Of a DNA stretch of 13,042 nt, positions 1 to 7,454 are shown piece by piece. Position numbers and translations under genes: made by a program. The number at the start of each line of letters is the position of its first letter. Positions within the stretch are counted from its first letter, which is position 1. The DNA comes from Dehalococcoidia bacterium (GTDB lineage Bacteria; Chloroflexota; Dehalococcoidia; Dehalococcoidales; UBA1222), in assembly GCA_009784845.1 (NCBI GenBank), contig WQXK01000020.1, positions 1 through 13,042 of the forward strand, written 5' to 3'. The notes under the pieces were generated by a model. It saw only the letters and a list, made by a program, of their open reading frames with translations, made no database searches and had not been told where the DNA came from.

Positions 1-30
1 CGCAACACAACAAATACAGCATTCTATTTG

Positions 31-83
31 AGCAAAGTATTACCCTTGCTTAAGTCGGTGTTTATGCCTAAAGAGCAAGGGTA
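31..83. repeat. Inverted-repeat cluster near the left edge
   Basis: TACCCTTGCT at 41-50 has an exact reverse complement, AGCAAGGGTA, at 74-83, giving a perfect 10-bp stem around a 23-nt spacer. A third related half-site, AGCAAAG at 31-37, pairs with CCTTGCT at 44-50 with one mismatch, so 31-50 is itself an imperfect palindrome. No T-run follows on either strand, so this is not a typical intrinsic terminator. It could be an operator, the end of an RNA from a gene left of the window, or a mobile-element end. No gene is recognised in 1-155: frame +1 is open to a stop at 136-138 but reads like nothing familiar. Confidence 0.45.
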
Positions 84-100
84 TCATCTGCGGAACTCAG

Positions 101-130
101 GAAAAAGATGCCCGAGAAATCGGGCATCCT
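101..130 (-). terminator. Rho-independent terminator downstream of the lipoprotein gene
   Basis: GATGCCCG (107-114) and CGGGCATC (121-128) form a perfect 8-bp GC-rich stem with a 6-nt loop. Read on the minus strand the stem is followed at once by TTTTTC (101-106), the layout of an intrinsic terminator. It lies 26 nt past the stop codon of the lipoprotein gene. No terminator is evident between acsE and that gene, so it may also end read-through transcripts of the acs operon. Confidence 0.85.
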
Positions 131-155
131 GCAGGTAGTAGTTTACTCCGTGGTG

Positions 156-902
156 TTATACGTATTCGCTAAAGTCAGGCAATTCAATAGTCACATCGCC
201 AAATGTAAAAGACATATTAATCTCAATTGATAAGGTGAAAGATGAATCATTGACGTTAGCAGTTCCCTCGTATTGAAGCGAAAGCTCGCAAAAATACCCA
301 TCATTGTCAATGGTAAAGTATATTGTAACAGCTGCTGAAAATATTGCTTTGTCGATTTCATCAACATCAAGAAGATCTGCGATGAAATCTAACGCAACCA
401 AATCGGCTAGCGATTCTTCAATGAAATCGCCTGACAAGGTCACCCCATACTTTGACCCTTTATCAACTTTTTCAAAAGTGGAACTTATGATATCATCTTT
501 CGTGAAGTCAATAGGCGTTAGCCCTGAATCATATACGGGGATTGTTTCTTTTGTCTTGACTCCGTCCTCCAGTGTGTATCGAAAGCCATCATAATCATAA
601 TACTCAGACTCAAACGCTAAGCTCCAAAAATTCATTTCAAAATTTTGGTATGCGACTGGTTTGCCACCAACAATTGATGCCTTCACTTCTGAAGTTGCTG
701 ATATTCCGATTGTCGAACCGTTGTATTTCATGGAAATTTCATATGACATTTGACCTTGCATTTGTTCTACCGTTTCGGTCTTTTCCATAGCAGCAAGATA
801 TATGGCATATGGGTCTTCTTCATTGGTGACTTTTGATGTACACCCAGATATCAAAGACAAAGACATACATAGAACAAGAACTAGTGCGAAAAATTTCTTC
901 AT
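156..902 (-). CDS. Putative secreted lipoprotein, LolA/LppX-like or DUF6612-like
   Basis: Protein of about 248 residues with an N-terminal Lys-Lys pair, a hydrophobic stretch and a lipobox ending ISGC, so it is predicted to be exported, lipidated on that cysteine and anchored outside the membrane. The rest alternates polar and hydrophobic residues as in beta-rich folds and has no catalytic motif I recognise. The style (a Tyr- and Asp-rich body that begins by tracking a 'YLAAMEKTETVEQM' helix) recalls LolA/LppX-like or DUF6612-type lipoproteins, a weak assignment. The ATG at 902 is chosen over an in-frame GTG at 920 because GGAGA at 911-915 sits 8 nt before this ATG, and the longer start would overlap that site. 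The gene is clearly AT-richer than the acs genes: hand counts of three 60-base lines gave about 28, 32 and 38 % GC. It is followed by a terminator and preceded by its own candidate promoter, so it is probably a separate unit unrelated to C1 metabolism. Confidence 0.8.
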   Translation of the reverse strand: MKKFFALVLVLCMSLSLISGCTSKVTNEEDPYAIYLAAMEKTETVEQMQGQMSYEISMKYNGSTIGISATSEVKASIVGGKPVAYQNFEMNFWSLAFESEYYDYDGFRYTLEDGVKTKETIPVYDSGLTPIDFTKDDIISSTFEKVDKGSKYGVTLSGDFIEESLADLVALDFIADLLDVDEIDKAIFSAAVTIYFTIDNDGYFCELSLQYEGTANVNDSSFTLSIEINMSFTFGDVTIELPDFSEYV

Positions 903-910
903 AGATTGCG

Positions 911-915
911 TCTCC
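911..915 (-). promoter_or_regulatory. Ribosome binding site deciding the lipoprotein start
   Basis: The minus strand reads GGAGA here, 8 nt ahead of the ATG at 902-900 that begins the Lys-Lys signal peptide. It argues against the upstream in-frame GTG at 920. Confidence 0.7.
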
Positions 916-939
916 AACACACTTTCATTTTAATGGTAC

Positions 940-969
940 ACTATACAAGACTCGAATAACTTATAGCAA
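940..969 (-). promoter_or_regulatory. Candidate sigma70-type promoter for the lipoprotein gene
   Basis: On the minus strand, TTGCTA (969-964) and TATAGT (945-940) are separated by 18 nt, each close to consensus. The predicted transcript start lies about 30 nt upstream of the ATG at 902. The rest of the 149-nt acsE-lipoprotein gap is AT-rich and shows no convincing hairpin terminator for the acs operon, so read-through from acsE is possible. Confidence 0.5.
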
Positions 970-1051
970 CATAAGTGATTTGGTGTGTTTCTTTAATCTT
1001 TTTGTGCCTAATTTTGACTTCTGCCTATTTTCACTCAAAAACCAATACTAA

Positions 1052-1930
1052 TTAGCCTTCCAGCCATGCGTGTGAGTAAAGTGCTTCACCATTCAGCACT
1101 TTGGCTGTTTTGACATATTTGAACTCTTCTTCGCTGAGTGATTTGATATCAAGAACTTCGCCGTCCAGCGCCCGATGGATTAGATTAACCAGTTCGTTAC
1201 GTTCGCCGCAGTTGATGAGCGGCAGTTCTGCATCCTGAGCATCTGCAATAACGGAGTAAATTCCTGCGCGCTTGAGCATGACCATAAATACGCGGTTGAG
1301 ATAAGGTCTGAGCGGAGTTGGCGTGCCGTTAGAAACATTGGACAACCCGACAATTGATTTACATCCTGGGGCTATTTCCGGCAGCATCTGCAGAAATTCC
1401 AAGCAGCTTTTTATTTTGGAGATATCGCCTGAAATTGGTGTGGCGATGGGATCAAGCCATATATCCTCATTGGGCACACCGGCCTCGTTGGCTTTGTATA
1501 CCAAATCCACTGCCAGCATGCAGCGTTCGTTAACATCACGCGGCATACCATCGGCGCTCCAAAGCAGTCCTATCATTTCAGCGTTGTAACGCGAAATCAG
1601 CGGCAGTATATGCTCCAGACGTTCCGGTTGCAGTGAAACGGAGTTAATCAGAGCTCTTCTTTTGCATAGCTTCAGCCCAGCCTCGATTGCTTCTGGATTG
1701 GTGGTATCAAGTGACAGTGGCAAATCACTTACCTGTTGTACTGTTTGCACCAGCCACGGCATCATTTCCGCGCCAAGCTTTTTTGCAGGACCTATATTGA
1801 GGTCGATGTAATGCATGCCTGCTTGTTGTGCCACTTTGACCATGTTTTGTATGGGCTGAGTTTGGCGCTCCTTCATGGCCAGCCCAAGTGTCTGCGACAT
1901 GACGTTGATATCCTCAGCGATTAGAATCAT
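1052..1930 (-). CDS. acsE: 5-Methyltetrahydrofolate:corrinoid/iron-sulfur protein methyltransferase
   Basis: Cytoplasmic enzyme that transfers the methyl group between methyl-THF and the Co(I) cobalamin of the corrinoid iron-sulfur protein. The 292-residue chain is a pterin-binding TIM barrel. Residues matching those of the Moorella thermoacetica enzyme are readable at nearly identical numbers: Asp75 in SLDTTN, Asn96 in INSVS, Asp160 in LDPI and Asn198 in GLSNVS, which hold the pterin and assist methyl activation. The N-terminus MILIAEDINVM aligns with the family's MLIIGERINGM, supporting the ATG at 1930, with AGG 6 nt ahead. The chain is about 30 residues longer than the Moorella protein (262), the extra length lying in a C-terminal helical segment (about 240-292). 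It is the last gene of the acs operon, 18 nt after acsC. Its folate substrate normally comes from MetF, which is not encoded here, so it may run toward methyl-THF formation. Confidence 0.95.
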   Translation of the reverse strand: MILIAEDINVMSQTLGLAMKERQTQPIQNMVKVAQQAGMHYIDLNIGPAKKLGAEMMPWLVQTVQQVSDLPLSLDTTNPEAIEAGLKLCKRRALINSVSLQPERLEHILPLISRYNAEMIGLLWSADGMPRDVNERCMLAVDLVYKANEAGVPNEDIWLDPIATPISGDISKIKSCLEFLQMLPEIAPGCKSIVGLSNVSNGTPTPLRPYLNRVFMVMLKRAGIYSVIADAQDAELPLINCGERNELVNLIHRALDGEVLDIKSLSEEEFKYVKTAKVLNGEALYSHAWLEG

Positions 1931-1948
1931 TTGTGCCTGTCCTGAGAA

Positions 1949-3295
1949 TTAGGCGCGCCAGTTTTTGAGGAAAGCTGGTATGTGGGCTCCTTCGCGCGGT
2001 CCAACCACTATCTCCCAGCCGGGTAGTTCTTCTTCCAGCCCGCCGCTTTCGGATGCTATATAGCCCGGGATGATCAGTGAGCGGTGTTTTATTCTGTTTT
2101 CAATGCCGCTTTTCTTTACCATGGCGGCAATATTATCGGCTCCGAATTTGCCTGCAGCCCAAGCCGTCATTACGGAAAGCCCTTCGGTGTCCTTTACCAG
2201 CAGGTAGCCCGGCACACGTGAGTTTTCTATTTCGCTTGAAACTATAAAGTAGGTTAGCGAGAAGTTGGCTGTAATCAACACCGGTGAGTTTTCATCCGGT
2301 TTGCCGATATCGTAAATAGCTTCGGTTGTTGCTAGCGGACGCTGCGGGTCGGAGTACAAATTCAACCGCAGTACCAGCAACGGATAAAGAGTTTCACCCT
2401 GAAAATCAGATAATATGATGATGCCGCCGTACTTGGCGATGAATGTAGCGGCCACGAGAGCCTCTTTAAGCGGATTTTCGGCCATGCAAAAGGCCGGTAT
2501 GATACTCGGGAAGCCAAGTGGGCGGAATTTGTGATTCAGCGCCAGTCTGCGCAGCATTACCTGATCATGCAGAGCTTGTTTGGTATTGCGTGCGCCTGTG
2601 TCAAGCACGATATCCTTAACCCCCAGTTGCCCCAGTTTTTCACTGAGCGCGGCAAGGGCTTGCAGCCCATCGGCGCGTGCTACCACCGGGCAGCCATACT
2701 CTTTTGAAAGTGCCGCCATCTGCTCGGCGTTATCTGTTGTGGCGCCATATAACAGAGGCTTTCTTTCCGCGCAGACGCTCAGGGCGGATGCCATAATGTC
2801 CGCACTGCCGCTCATCAGGATAATTCCGGCAGGGCTTTCTTTTTGCACGCGTTGTACAAGTGCTGTGAAAGTATTGCGGTCCTGCGAGTCACACCTTAGC
2901 GCTAGCAGTTCCGGTTGCAGTTTAAATCCTATGCGTGTATATGACAGTTCCTGAAAGCGCTTGAGCCTTTCTCCAACCTTGGCGTCTGTCATTTTGTCTG
3001 ATACAAGCATTGCCAGCCCGGTCGGGTTTTCAAAGCGCTTTTCATGGCGGAACAACACGGTTTCCCCGCCGATTTTAAGCGCGCGTTCGCCGCATCCTAA
3101 AGTTAACGGGCGAATTGGCGGAGCGGAGGCGGCTTCCAGCTTGGCTTTGGATTCTTCCGATACCAAAGGGCAGGCCGATAACTCAGCCTTGCCTGTGGCT
3201 AAGCTCATAGCGAAAGCAAGGCAGGTGGGCACGCCACACTTGCCGCAATTGGTTTTGGGCAGCATCTTAAAAATTTCGATTCCTGATAAAGCCAT
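1949..3295 (-). CDS. acsC: Corrinoid/iron-sulfur protein large (gamma) subunit
   Basis: Large subunit of the CFeSP heterodimer, which carries cobalamin and shuttles the methyl group between AcsE and acetyl-CoA synthase. The 448-residue protein opens with a 4Fe-4S domain whose ligands are visible as Cys17, Cys20, Cys25 and Cys42 (spacing C-X2-C-X4-C-X16-C), the cluster used for reductive activation of cobalt. A TIM-barrel region follows (about 90-310), then the C-terminal B12-binding domain (about 320-448), ending in the family-typical stretch VVGPREGAHIPAFLKNW. Length agrees with the Moorella subunit (about 446). The start is supported by AGG about 5 nt ahead and by the short distance to Cys17. 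It lies 53 nt after acsB and 18 nt before acsE. Its partner AcsD is encoded on the other side of acsB. Confidence 0.96.
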   Translation of the reverse strand: MALSGIEIFKMLPKTNCGKCGVPTCLAFAMSLATGKAELSACPLVSEESKAKLEAASAPPIRPLTLGCGERALKIGGETVLFRHEKRFENPTGLAMLVSDKMTDAKVGERLKRFQELSYTRIGFKLQPELLALRCDSQDRNTFTALVQRVQKESPAGIILMSGSADIMASALSVCAERKPLLYGATTDNAEQMAALSKEYGCPVVARADGLQALAALSEKLGQLGVKDIVLDTGARNTKQALHDQVMLRRLALNHKFRPLGFPSIIPAFCMAENPLKEALVAATFIAKYGGIIILSDFQGETLYPLLVLRLNLYSDPQRPLATTEAIYDIGKPDENSPVLITANFSLTYFIVSSEIENSRVPGYLLVKDTEGLSVMTAWAAGKFGADNIAAMVKKSGIENRIKHRSLIIPGYIASESGGLEEELPGWEIVVGPREGAHIPAFLKNWRA

Positions 3296-3348
3296 GTACC
3301 TATCCGCCGTTATTTAATTACGAAATTGAAAGGAACATTGTACCCTAT

Positions 3349-5553
3349 TTACATCAATGGTTCCATTGTAAGCGCCGGATGCTCTTTTTGTGTCAGAAAA
3401 GGAAGAATTTCCTCTTCGGTAATACCGATGCTTTCGTCGGCTATGCGCTCCAACAAATCAGGCATGCCTATTTCTTTTGCGCGGGCGTTGAACCTGTCGC
3501 GTATTTCATCCTTTAGCATTTTTGGCATCCAGACCACCCGTTTGATGCCGCCTTCGGCGGACAGGAATTTACGCTGGGCTATGTTGAACTTGCTGTGCCC
3601 AATAAATCCTGGCGTGCTGCTGCCTCCACCTATTGTGCTGGCTAGCGTGGTGAATTTCATGCCGCAGGGCGTCATGCCGGTAAAATCGCGGTTAACGATC
3701 ATAATTCCGTTGCATAGGGGTTGTATTGCCGCAATGCACTCCATACAGCCGCAGGCAGTTGCCGGACCTGTGATAATGCTGTATGAGTTAAAGGAGTTTG
3801 TTTTTCCGCGGGATGCTTTCAAAACGAAGTCGTTAACTCCCTGCCATTGCCCCAGCCGCATATCCAGCTGACTTCCTTTAGCTACAGGTTGGTTTGGTCC
3901 GTTTGGGTTTATTTCATGCGATGCCTTGCAGTCCATCCAGTTATATGAGCCGCACAGTCCGGCGCGCTCAGGTGAAATAATGCACACGTGGTTGGGGGCG
4001 AATGATTGACAAAGCGTGCATGAATAGTATGTATCGGTGCTTTCATCGGTCATGCCGTCAATTCTGGGGTCGCGCACGGAATAGACCTCCCGTGCCTGTG
4101 CCACCATAAGGTTTACGTCCTCTGCGTTGGTATAAATCCTAACCTGCAACTTGTCTACGATGCGCTCAAAGTCCTGATGCAGTTTGGCGTGTAATATCAC
4201 GCCTAATTGGCGCAGTGAGAAGCCTTTTTCAACGGCTTTTTTGCTTATTCGCAACCAGCCTATGTCGCGTTGTCCCAGATGCATAACGCCCTGAGCGTAG
4301 TTCAGCAGGTGATGTATCTGCCGTTCCAAAATGGGCTCATAGTCTTCCTGCATTTGACGCCCTGCCACCTCTACAACAATGGCCATGGGCAATTTGGCAC
4401 CAGCCGGTACGTCTGACAGGTCAGGTCCGATTACCTCAACTTTCCCGTCTTCCAACTCATCCGTCTTTTTGGAAAGGCACAACTCCACCATTTGGGTGCG
4501 TCCGCCGCCGCATTCCAGATAGATATCATCGCCGCGAATGCGCTCGCCCTCGTATGCCGGACCGTAGGCTATCTGTATGGGTATACTGGTGACATTTATC
4601 TTAAGTCCGCGCACGTCCAGTGCCCGTGATACAATTTTATCGTGCGGCACATTTGCCACGACGATATCGTTTGCGCCTGCGCCGGTTGCCAGTATTTCGG
4701 GGATGTTGCTGTCTGAGATGATGGGGAAGCCGAAGTTGATTGCACCGGCGGCGTTGGCGTACCATTCATCGCTTACCTCTCCCAAAGGCATAGCGAAGGC
4801 AAAGATGCGTTCTTTGTTATAAAGCATGTTGGCAGGTCCGTCGCCTGGCTTGATTCCGCCGAGCGACATAGCTACACGTACGGCGAATCCTATGGCGAAA
4901 ACAGTAGACGATATATCCTGCCCGAAAGGCACAAGCCGTGATGACCATCCTACCTGTACGCCGGCTTGGGCTAGCTGCTCGGAAAAGCTCATTCCTTGGC
5001 TTTGTCCGCACATGAAGATATACAGGTTCCTCTGCTGCAGTTCGGCGGCGATGGCGGCGGCGGTTGCATTATCCGGCGCAGCTCCCAAGATTGTGGCAAA
5101 GCCCGGGGCGCTGCCGTCAACGAATTCCACGCCGCGTCGGCGCAAAATGACGTCGTCTGCGGCACCCAGCCACAGATTGCCGCCAGTGGGGTCTTCTGTT
5201 TTGGTGTATAAGTTCGGTGTTGTGACGTAGTGTAGCGCCTCAATGATTTCCTCGGCGAAAAGAGTGGACATACCGGCATCCAATGCCTGCGGGATGCCAT
5301 AAGCCGCGCCTGTCGCATTCTCAAGAGGCGGCAATAATCGTCTGCATTGTTGCAGTACCTGGGCTATATCGCCCAGGTTTTTCACCTGCTGCCCCAATAT
5401 GGCGTAAATGATGGGCAGGTAATATGCCGTATTCGGGAATCCTACGGTTTGTTCTGCTCCACATTTTGATAACACAACGGAGTATTCTTTTTCGGCTCGC
5501 TCTACGATGCTGCGCGCTCCTCTAATGGCACCAGATACAATAATTTCAGACAT
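3349..5553 (-). CDS. acsB: Acetyl-CoA synthase (CO dehydrogenase/ACS complex alpha subunit)
   Basis: Nickel-iron-sulfur enzyme that joins CO, a methyl group from CFeSP and CoA into acetyl-CoA, or cleaves acetyl-CoA in reverse. At 734 residues it is the full bacterial form (Moorella about 729), not the shorter archaeal CdhC. All A-cluster ligands are present with Moorella spacing, offset by six: Cys512, Cys515, Cys524 and Cys534 (C-X2-C-X8-C-X9-C), and Cys601-Gly-Cys603, the motif that holds the distal nickel. Phe518, matching the gating Phe512 of Moorella, is also kept. The N-terminal region (about 1-310), which in acetogens docks CO dehydrogenase and lines the CO channel, is retained although no CO dehydrogenase gene is in the window. 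The start has a weak Shine-Dalgarno (GAGAG, about 8 nt away) and MSEIIVSGAIRGAR is a plausible beginning. It lies 41 nt after acsD. Confidence 0.97.
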   Translation of the reverse strand: MSEIIVSGAIRGARSIVERAEKEYSVVLSKCGAEQTVGFPNTAYYLPIIYAILGQQVKNLGDIAQVLQQCRRLLPPLENATGAAYGIPQALDAGMSTLFAEEIIEALHYVTTPNLYTKTEDPTGGNLWLGAADDVILRRRGVEFVDGSAPGFATILGAAPDNATAAAIAAELQQRNLYIFMCGQSQGMSFSEQLAQAGVQVGWSSRLVPFGQDISSTVFAIGFAVRVAMSLGGIKPGDGPANMLYNKERIFAFAMPLGEVSDEWYANAAGAINFGFPIISDSNIPEILATGAGANDIVVANVPHDKIVSRALDVRGLKINVTSIPIQIAYGPAYEGERIRGDDIYLECGGGRTQMVELCLSKKTDELEDGKVEVIGPDLSDVPAGAKLPMAIVVEVAGRQMQEDYEPILERQIHHLLNYAQGVMHLGQRDIGWLRISKKAVEKGFSLRQLGVILHAKLHQDFERIVDKLQVRIYTNAEDVNLMVAQAREVYSVRDPRIDGMTDESTDTYYSCTLCQSFAPNHVCIISPERAGLCGSYNWMDCKASHEINPNGPNQPVAKGSQLDMRLGQWQGVNDFVLKASRGKTNSFNSYSIITGPATACGCMECIAAIQPLCNGIMIVNRDFTGMTPCGMKFTTLASTIGGGSSTPGFIGHSKFNIAQRKFLSAEGGIKRVVWMPKMLKDEIRDRFNARAKEIGMPDLLERIADESIGITEEEILPFLTQKEHPALTMEPLM

Positions 5554-5594
5554 TTAAACAACTCTCACAAATGTTATTAAAAGAGGCAGATGCG

Positions 5595-6542
5595 TTAAGA
5601 CATCTCGCTAATCATATCACGCACCAAACTTACGGCATCAGGGTGGCGCATGATAGCGACGTCGCCTCCTGCCAATAACAGCACCCATGCGGCCATAGCC
5701 TCCAGCAGTATGCCACGCTTGGTCGCCTCGCCAAGTTTTATATCATCGGACGGACCGGCCTCTTTGCTCTTCCAAGCTTCGCGGGCGATGTTCAATATGA
5801 TAGGGCAGGATAGCTTTTCATCCTGCTGCGTGAGGGCTGCCATGCTTATGCGTTCTATGACCGAGTAGCAGTACTCAATGCCATACCCTATGCCTGATAC
5901 GGTGGGGTCGAGCACAAGCTGGTTGTCAGGTACCCCAAGATTAGCCATCAGGATATTCAATTGTTTGGCAAGGTTGATATCAATGGATGACGACGCAACA
6001 ACGGTGTGCCCATAGCTTATGGCTGCTGCTGCGATTTTTTTGTAATCGCCCTCTTCAACGGGTCCTATAATGAGTTTCCTGTCCTGACATGTTTGGCAAA
6101 CCAGCCGCAGTACTTCGGTGTCTTTTTCGTGGTTGGCTGTGCCCCATACGATGAGCGGCACATCAATACCGCCGGCTACATTTTTTACAATGCCGGCGGC
6201 TTGCTCCGCACTGGCATCGGCGCCATTGGGGTCGGTGCCGGCCATCTGCAGGCATATCATCTCCGCGCCATAGTTTGTAATACATTTGCGTGCCCAAGCC
6301 AAAGGGTCGGATAACACGTCGCTAAAAGGTGCAAGTGCTGCATCCGGCCAATCTGTCGGGGGTGTGTCGTAAACCTCCATGGCGATGCGTGGTGCATGCG
6401 GCAGGGTCCCTTCAAAATAGTGGAATGGGTAACAGCTTTTGCCTCCAACAGTAACCGCCTTGTCTCCGGCACCAAGCGTTACCGCCCTAATCTGTCCGTT
6501 ATAGCTTTGTTTGGGTAATTCAAATACTGCGTTATCGTTCAT
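5595..6542 (-). CDS. acsD: Corrinoid/iron-sulfur protein small (beta) subunit
   Basis: Cofactor-free partner of AcsC in the CFeSP heterodimer; its TIM barrel helps cap and position the cobalamin and contact the methyltransferase. The 315 residues match the family length. Recognisable blocks are the N-terminal VTVGG with the nearby YPFHYFEG segment (30-44), PRIAMEVYD (51-59), GTANHEKD (134-141), LDPTVSGIGYGIEY (211-224), AREAWKSKE (253-261) and AGGDVAIMRHPDAV (291-304). The ATG at 6542 has AAGGAAA 5 nt ahead, overlapping the folD stop codon, so the two genes (9 nt apart) are probably translationally coupled. The gene precedes acsB, so the two CFeSP subunits are separated by the 2.2-kb acsB gene. 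Confidence 0.95.
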   Translation of the reverse strand: MNDNAVFELPKQSYNGQIRAVTLGAGDKAVTVGGKSCYPFHYFEGTLPHAPRIAMEVYDTPPTDWPDAALAPFSDVLSDPLAWARKCITNYGAEMICLQMAGTDPNGADASAEQAAGIVKNVAGGIDVPLIVWGTANHEKDTEVLRLVCQTCQDRKLIIGPVEEGDYKKIAAAAISYGHTVVASSSIDINLAKQLNILMANLGVPDNQLVLDPTVSGIGYGIEYCYSVIERISMAALTQQDEKLSCPIILNIAREAWKSKEAGPSDDIKLGEATKRGILLEAMAAWVLLLAGGDVAIMRHPDAVSLVRDMISEMS

Positions 6543-6551
6543 AGCGTTTCC

Positions 6552-7439
6552 TTAAGCAAGACCATGCGCCATCTTGGCGCTTTTGACTGTGTTTGACATA
6601 AGCATAATGATTGTCATGGGGCCGACACCTCCTGGCACAGGTGTGATAGCACAGGCTTTTTCCTTGACTGCGTCAAAATCGACATCTCCTGCCAGTATAC
6701 GTTTACCCTCATGCGTTTTGCCGATTTCGTTGGTTCCGACGTCTATCACCACAGCGCCGTCTTTTACCATATCTGCCGTGATGAACTTGGGCTTACCTAT
6801 GGCGGCGATGAGTATGTCTGCCCGGCGTGTGTGAAAGGCGATGTCGCGTGTGGATGCGTGGCATACGGTGACAGTGGCGTTGGCACCACATGCTTTTTGC
6901 AGCAAAATGTTGGCAATGGGCTTACCGACGATGTTGCTGCGCCCAACCACGACTACCTCAGCGCCGCTTGTACTGACGTTGCTGCGCTCAAGCAATACCT
7001 GTATGCCGTGAGGCGTGCAAGGCAGAAAACCCGGCGTGCCGATTACCATTCTGCCAACGCTTATGGGATGGAAGCCGTCCACGTCCTTATCCGGATTGAT
7101 GGACAAAATTACCTTTGCCTCGTCAATATGCTTGGGAAGCGGCATTTGCACTAGTATGCCGTTTATGTGTGGAGCATTATTCAGTTGCTCCAATAATGCC
7201 AGCAACTCGGCTTCAGATGTTGTAGTCGGCAGATCATATCGCTCTGAGTGTATGCCCAGACTCTGACAGGTTTTAACCTTGCTGCCCACATAAACATGTG
7301 AGGCAGGATCGTCGCCCACCAGTATTGTAGCCAGCCCGGGAACAAAGCCGTCCCGTGCCTTTAACTCGGATATTTCTTGGCATAATTCTGCCCTAATCTG
7401 CGCGGCAATTTCACTTCCACTGATGAGCTTGGCAACCAT
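6552..7439 (-). CDS. folD: Bifunctional methylene-THF dehydrogenase / methenyl-THF cyclohydrolase
   Basis: Cytoplasmic enzyme interconverting 5,10-methylene-THF, 5,10-methenyl-THF and 10-formyl-THF with NADP(H) or NAD(H); it carries the middle steps of the methyl branch. The 295 residues fit the family. Catalytic residues are visible: Tyr50 and Lys54 in YVGSKVK and Asp121 in PDKDVDGFHP, at the same numbers as in E. coli FolD. The nucleotide-binding segment VVVGRSNIVGKP (163-174) and the C-terminal signature PGGVGPMT (269-276) are intact. The ATG at 7439 has an AGGAAG site 7 nt ahead, placed just after the cooC stop (15-nt gap). Cofactor preference cannot be read with confidence. In Moorella the acsV-acsF pair is followed directly by acsD; here folD is inserted between them. 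Confidence 0.97.
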   Translation of the reverse strand: MVAKLISGSEIAAQIRAELCQEISELKARDGFVPGLATILVGDDPASHVYVGSKVKTCQSLGIHSERYDLPTTTSEAELLALLEQLNNAPHINGILVQMPLPKHIDEAKVILSINPDKDVDGFHPISVGRMVIGTPGFLPCTPHGIQVLLERSNVSTSGAEVVVVGRSNIVGKPIANILLQKACGANATVTVCHASTRDIAFHTRRADILIAAIGKPKFITADMVKDGAVVIDVGTNEIGKTHEGKRILAGDVDFDAVKEKACAITPVPGGVGPMTIIMLMSNTVKSAKMAHGLA

Positions 7440-7454
7440 ATGACACTTCCTGCC

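Noticed and set aside
1..138. Frame +1 is open from the window edge to a stop at 136-138
   Set aside because: Only 45 codons, no recognisable protein, and it would run through both the inverted repeats and the terminator hairpin; most likely chance.
903..920. Upstream GTG start at 920 for the lipoprotein
   Set aside because: It would put six extra residues ahead of the signal peptide and overlap the GGAGA site that serves the ATG at 902.
4826..5230. Long open frame on the + strand inside acsB, and similar + strand frames inside the other acs genes
   Set aside because: They lie antisense to genes with intact catalytic motifs, have low-complexity Ser/Ala-rich translations and no ribosome binding site context; they are shadows of the real reading frames.
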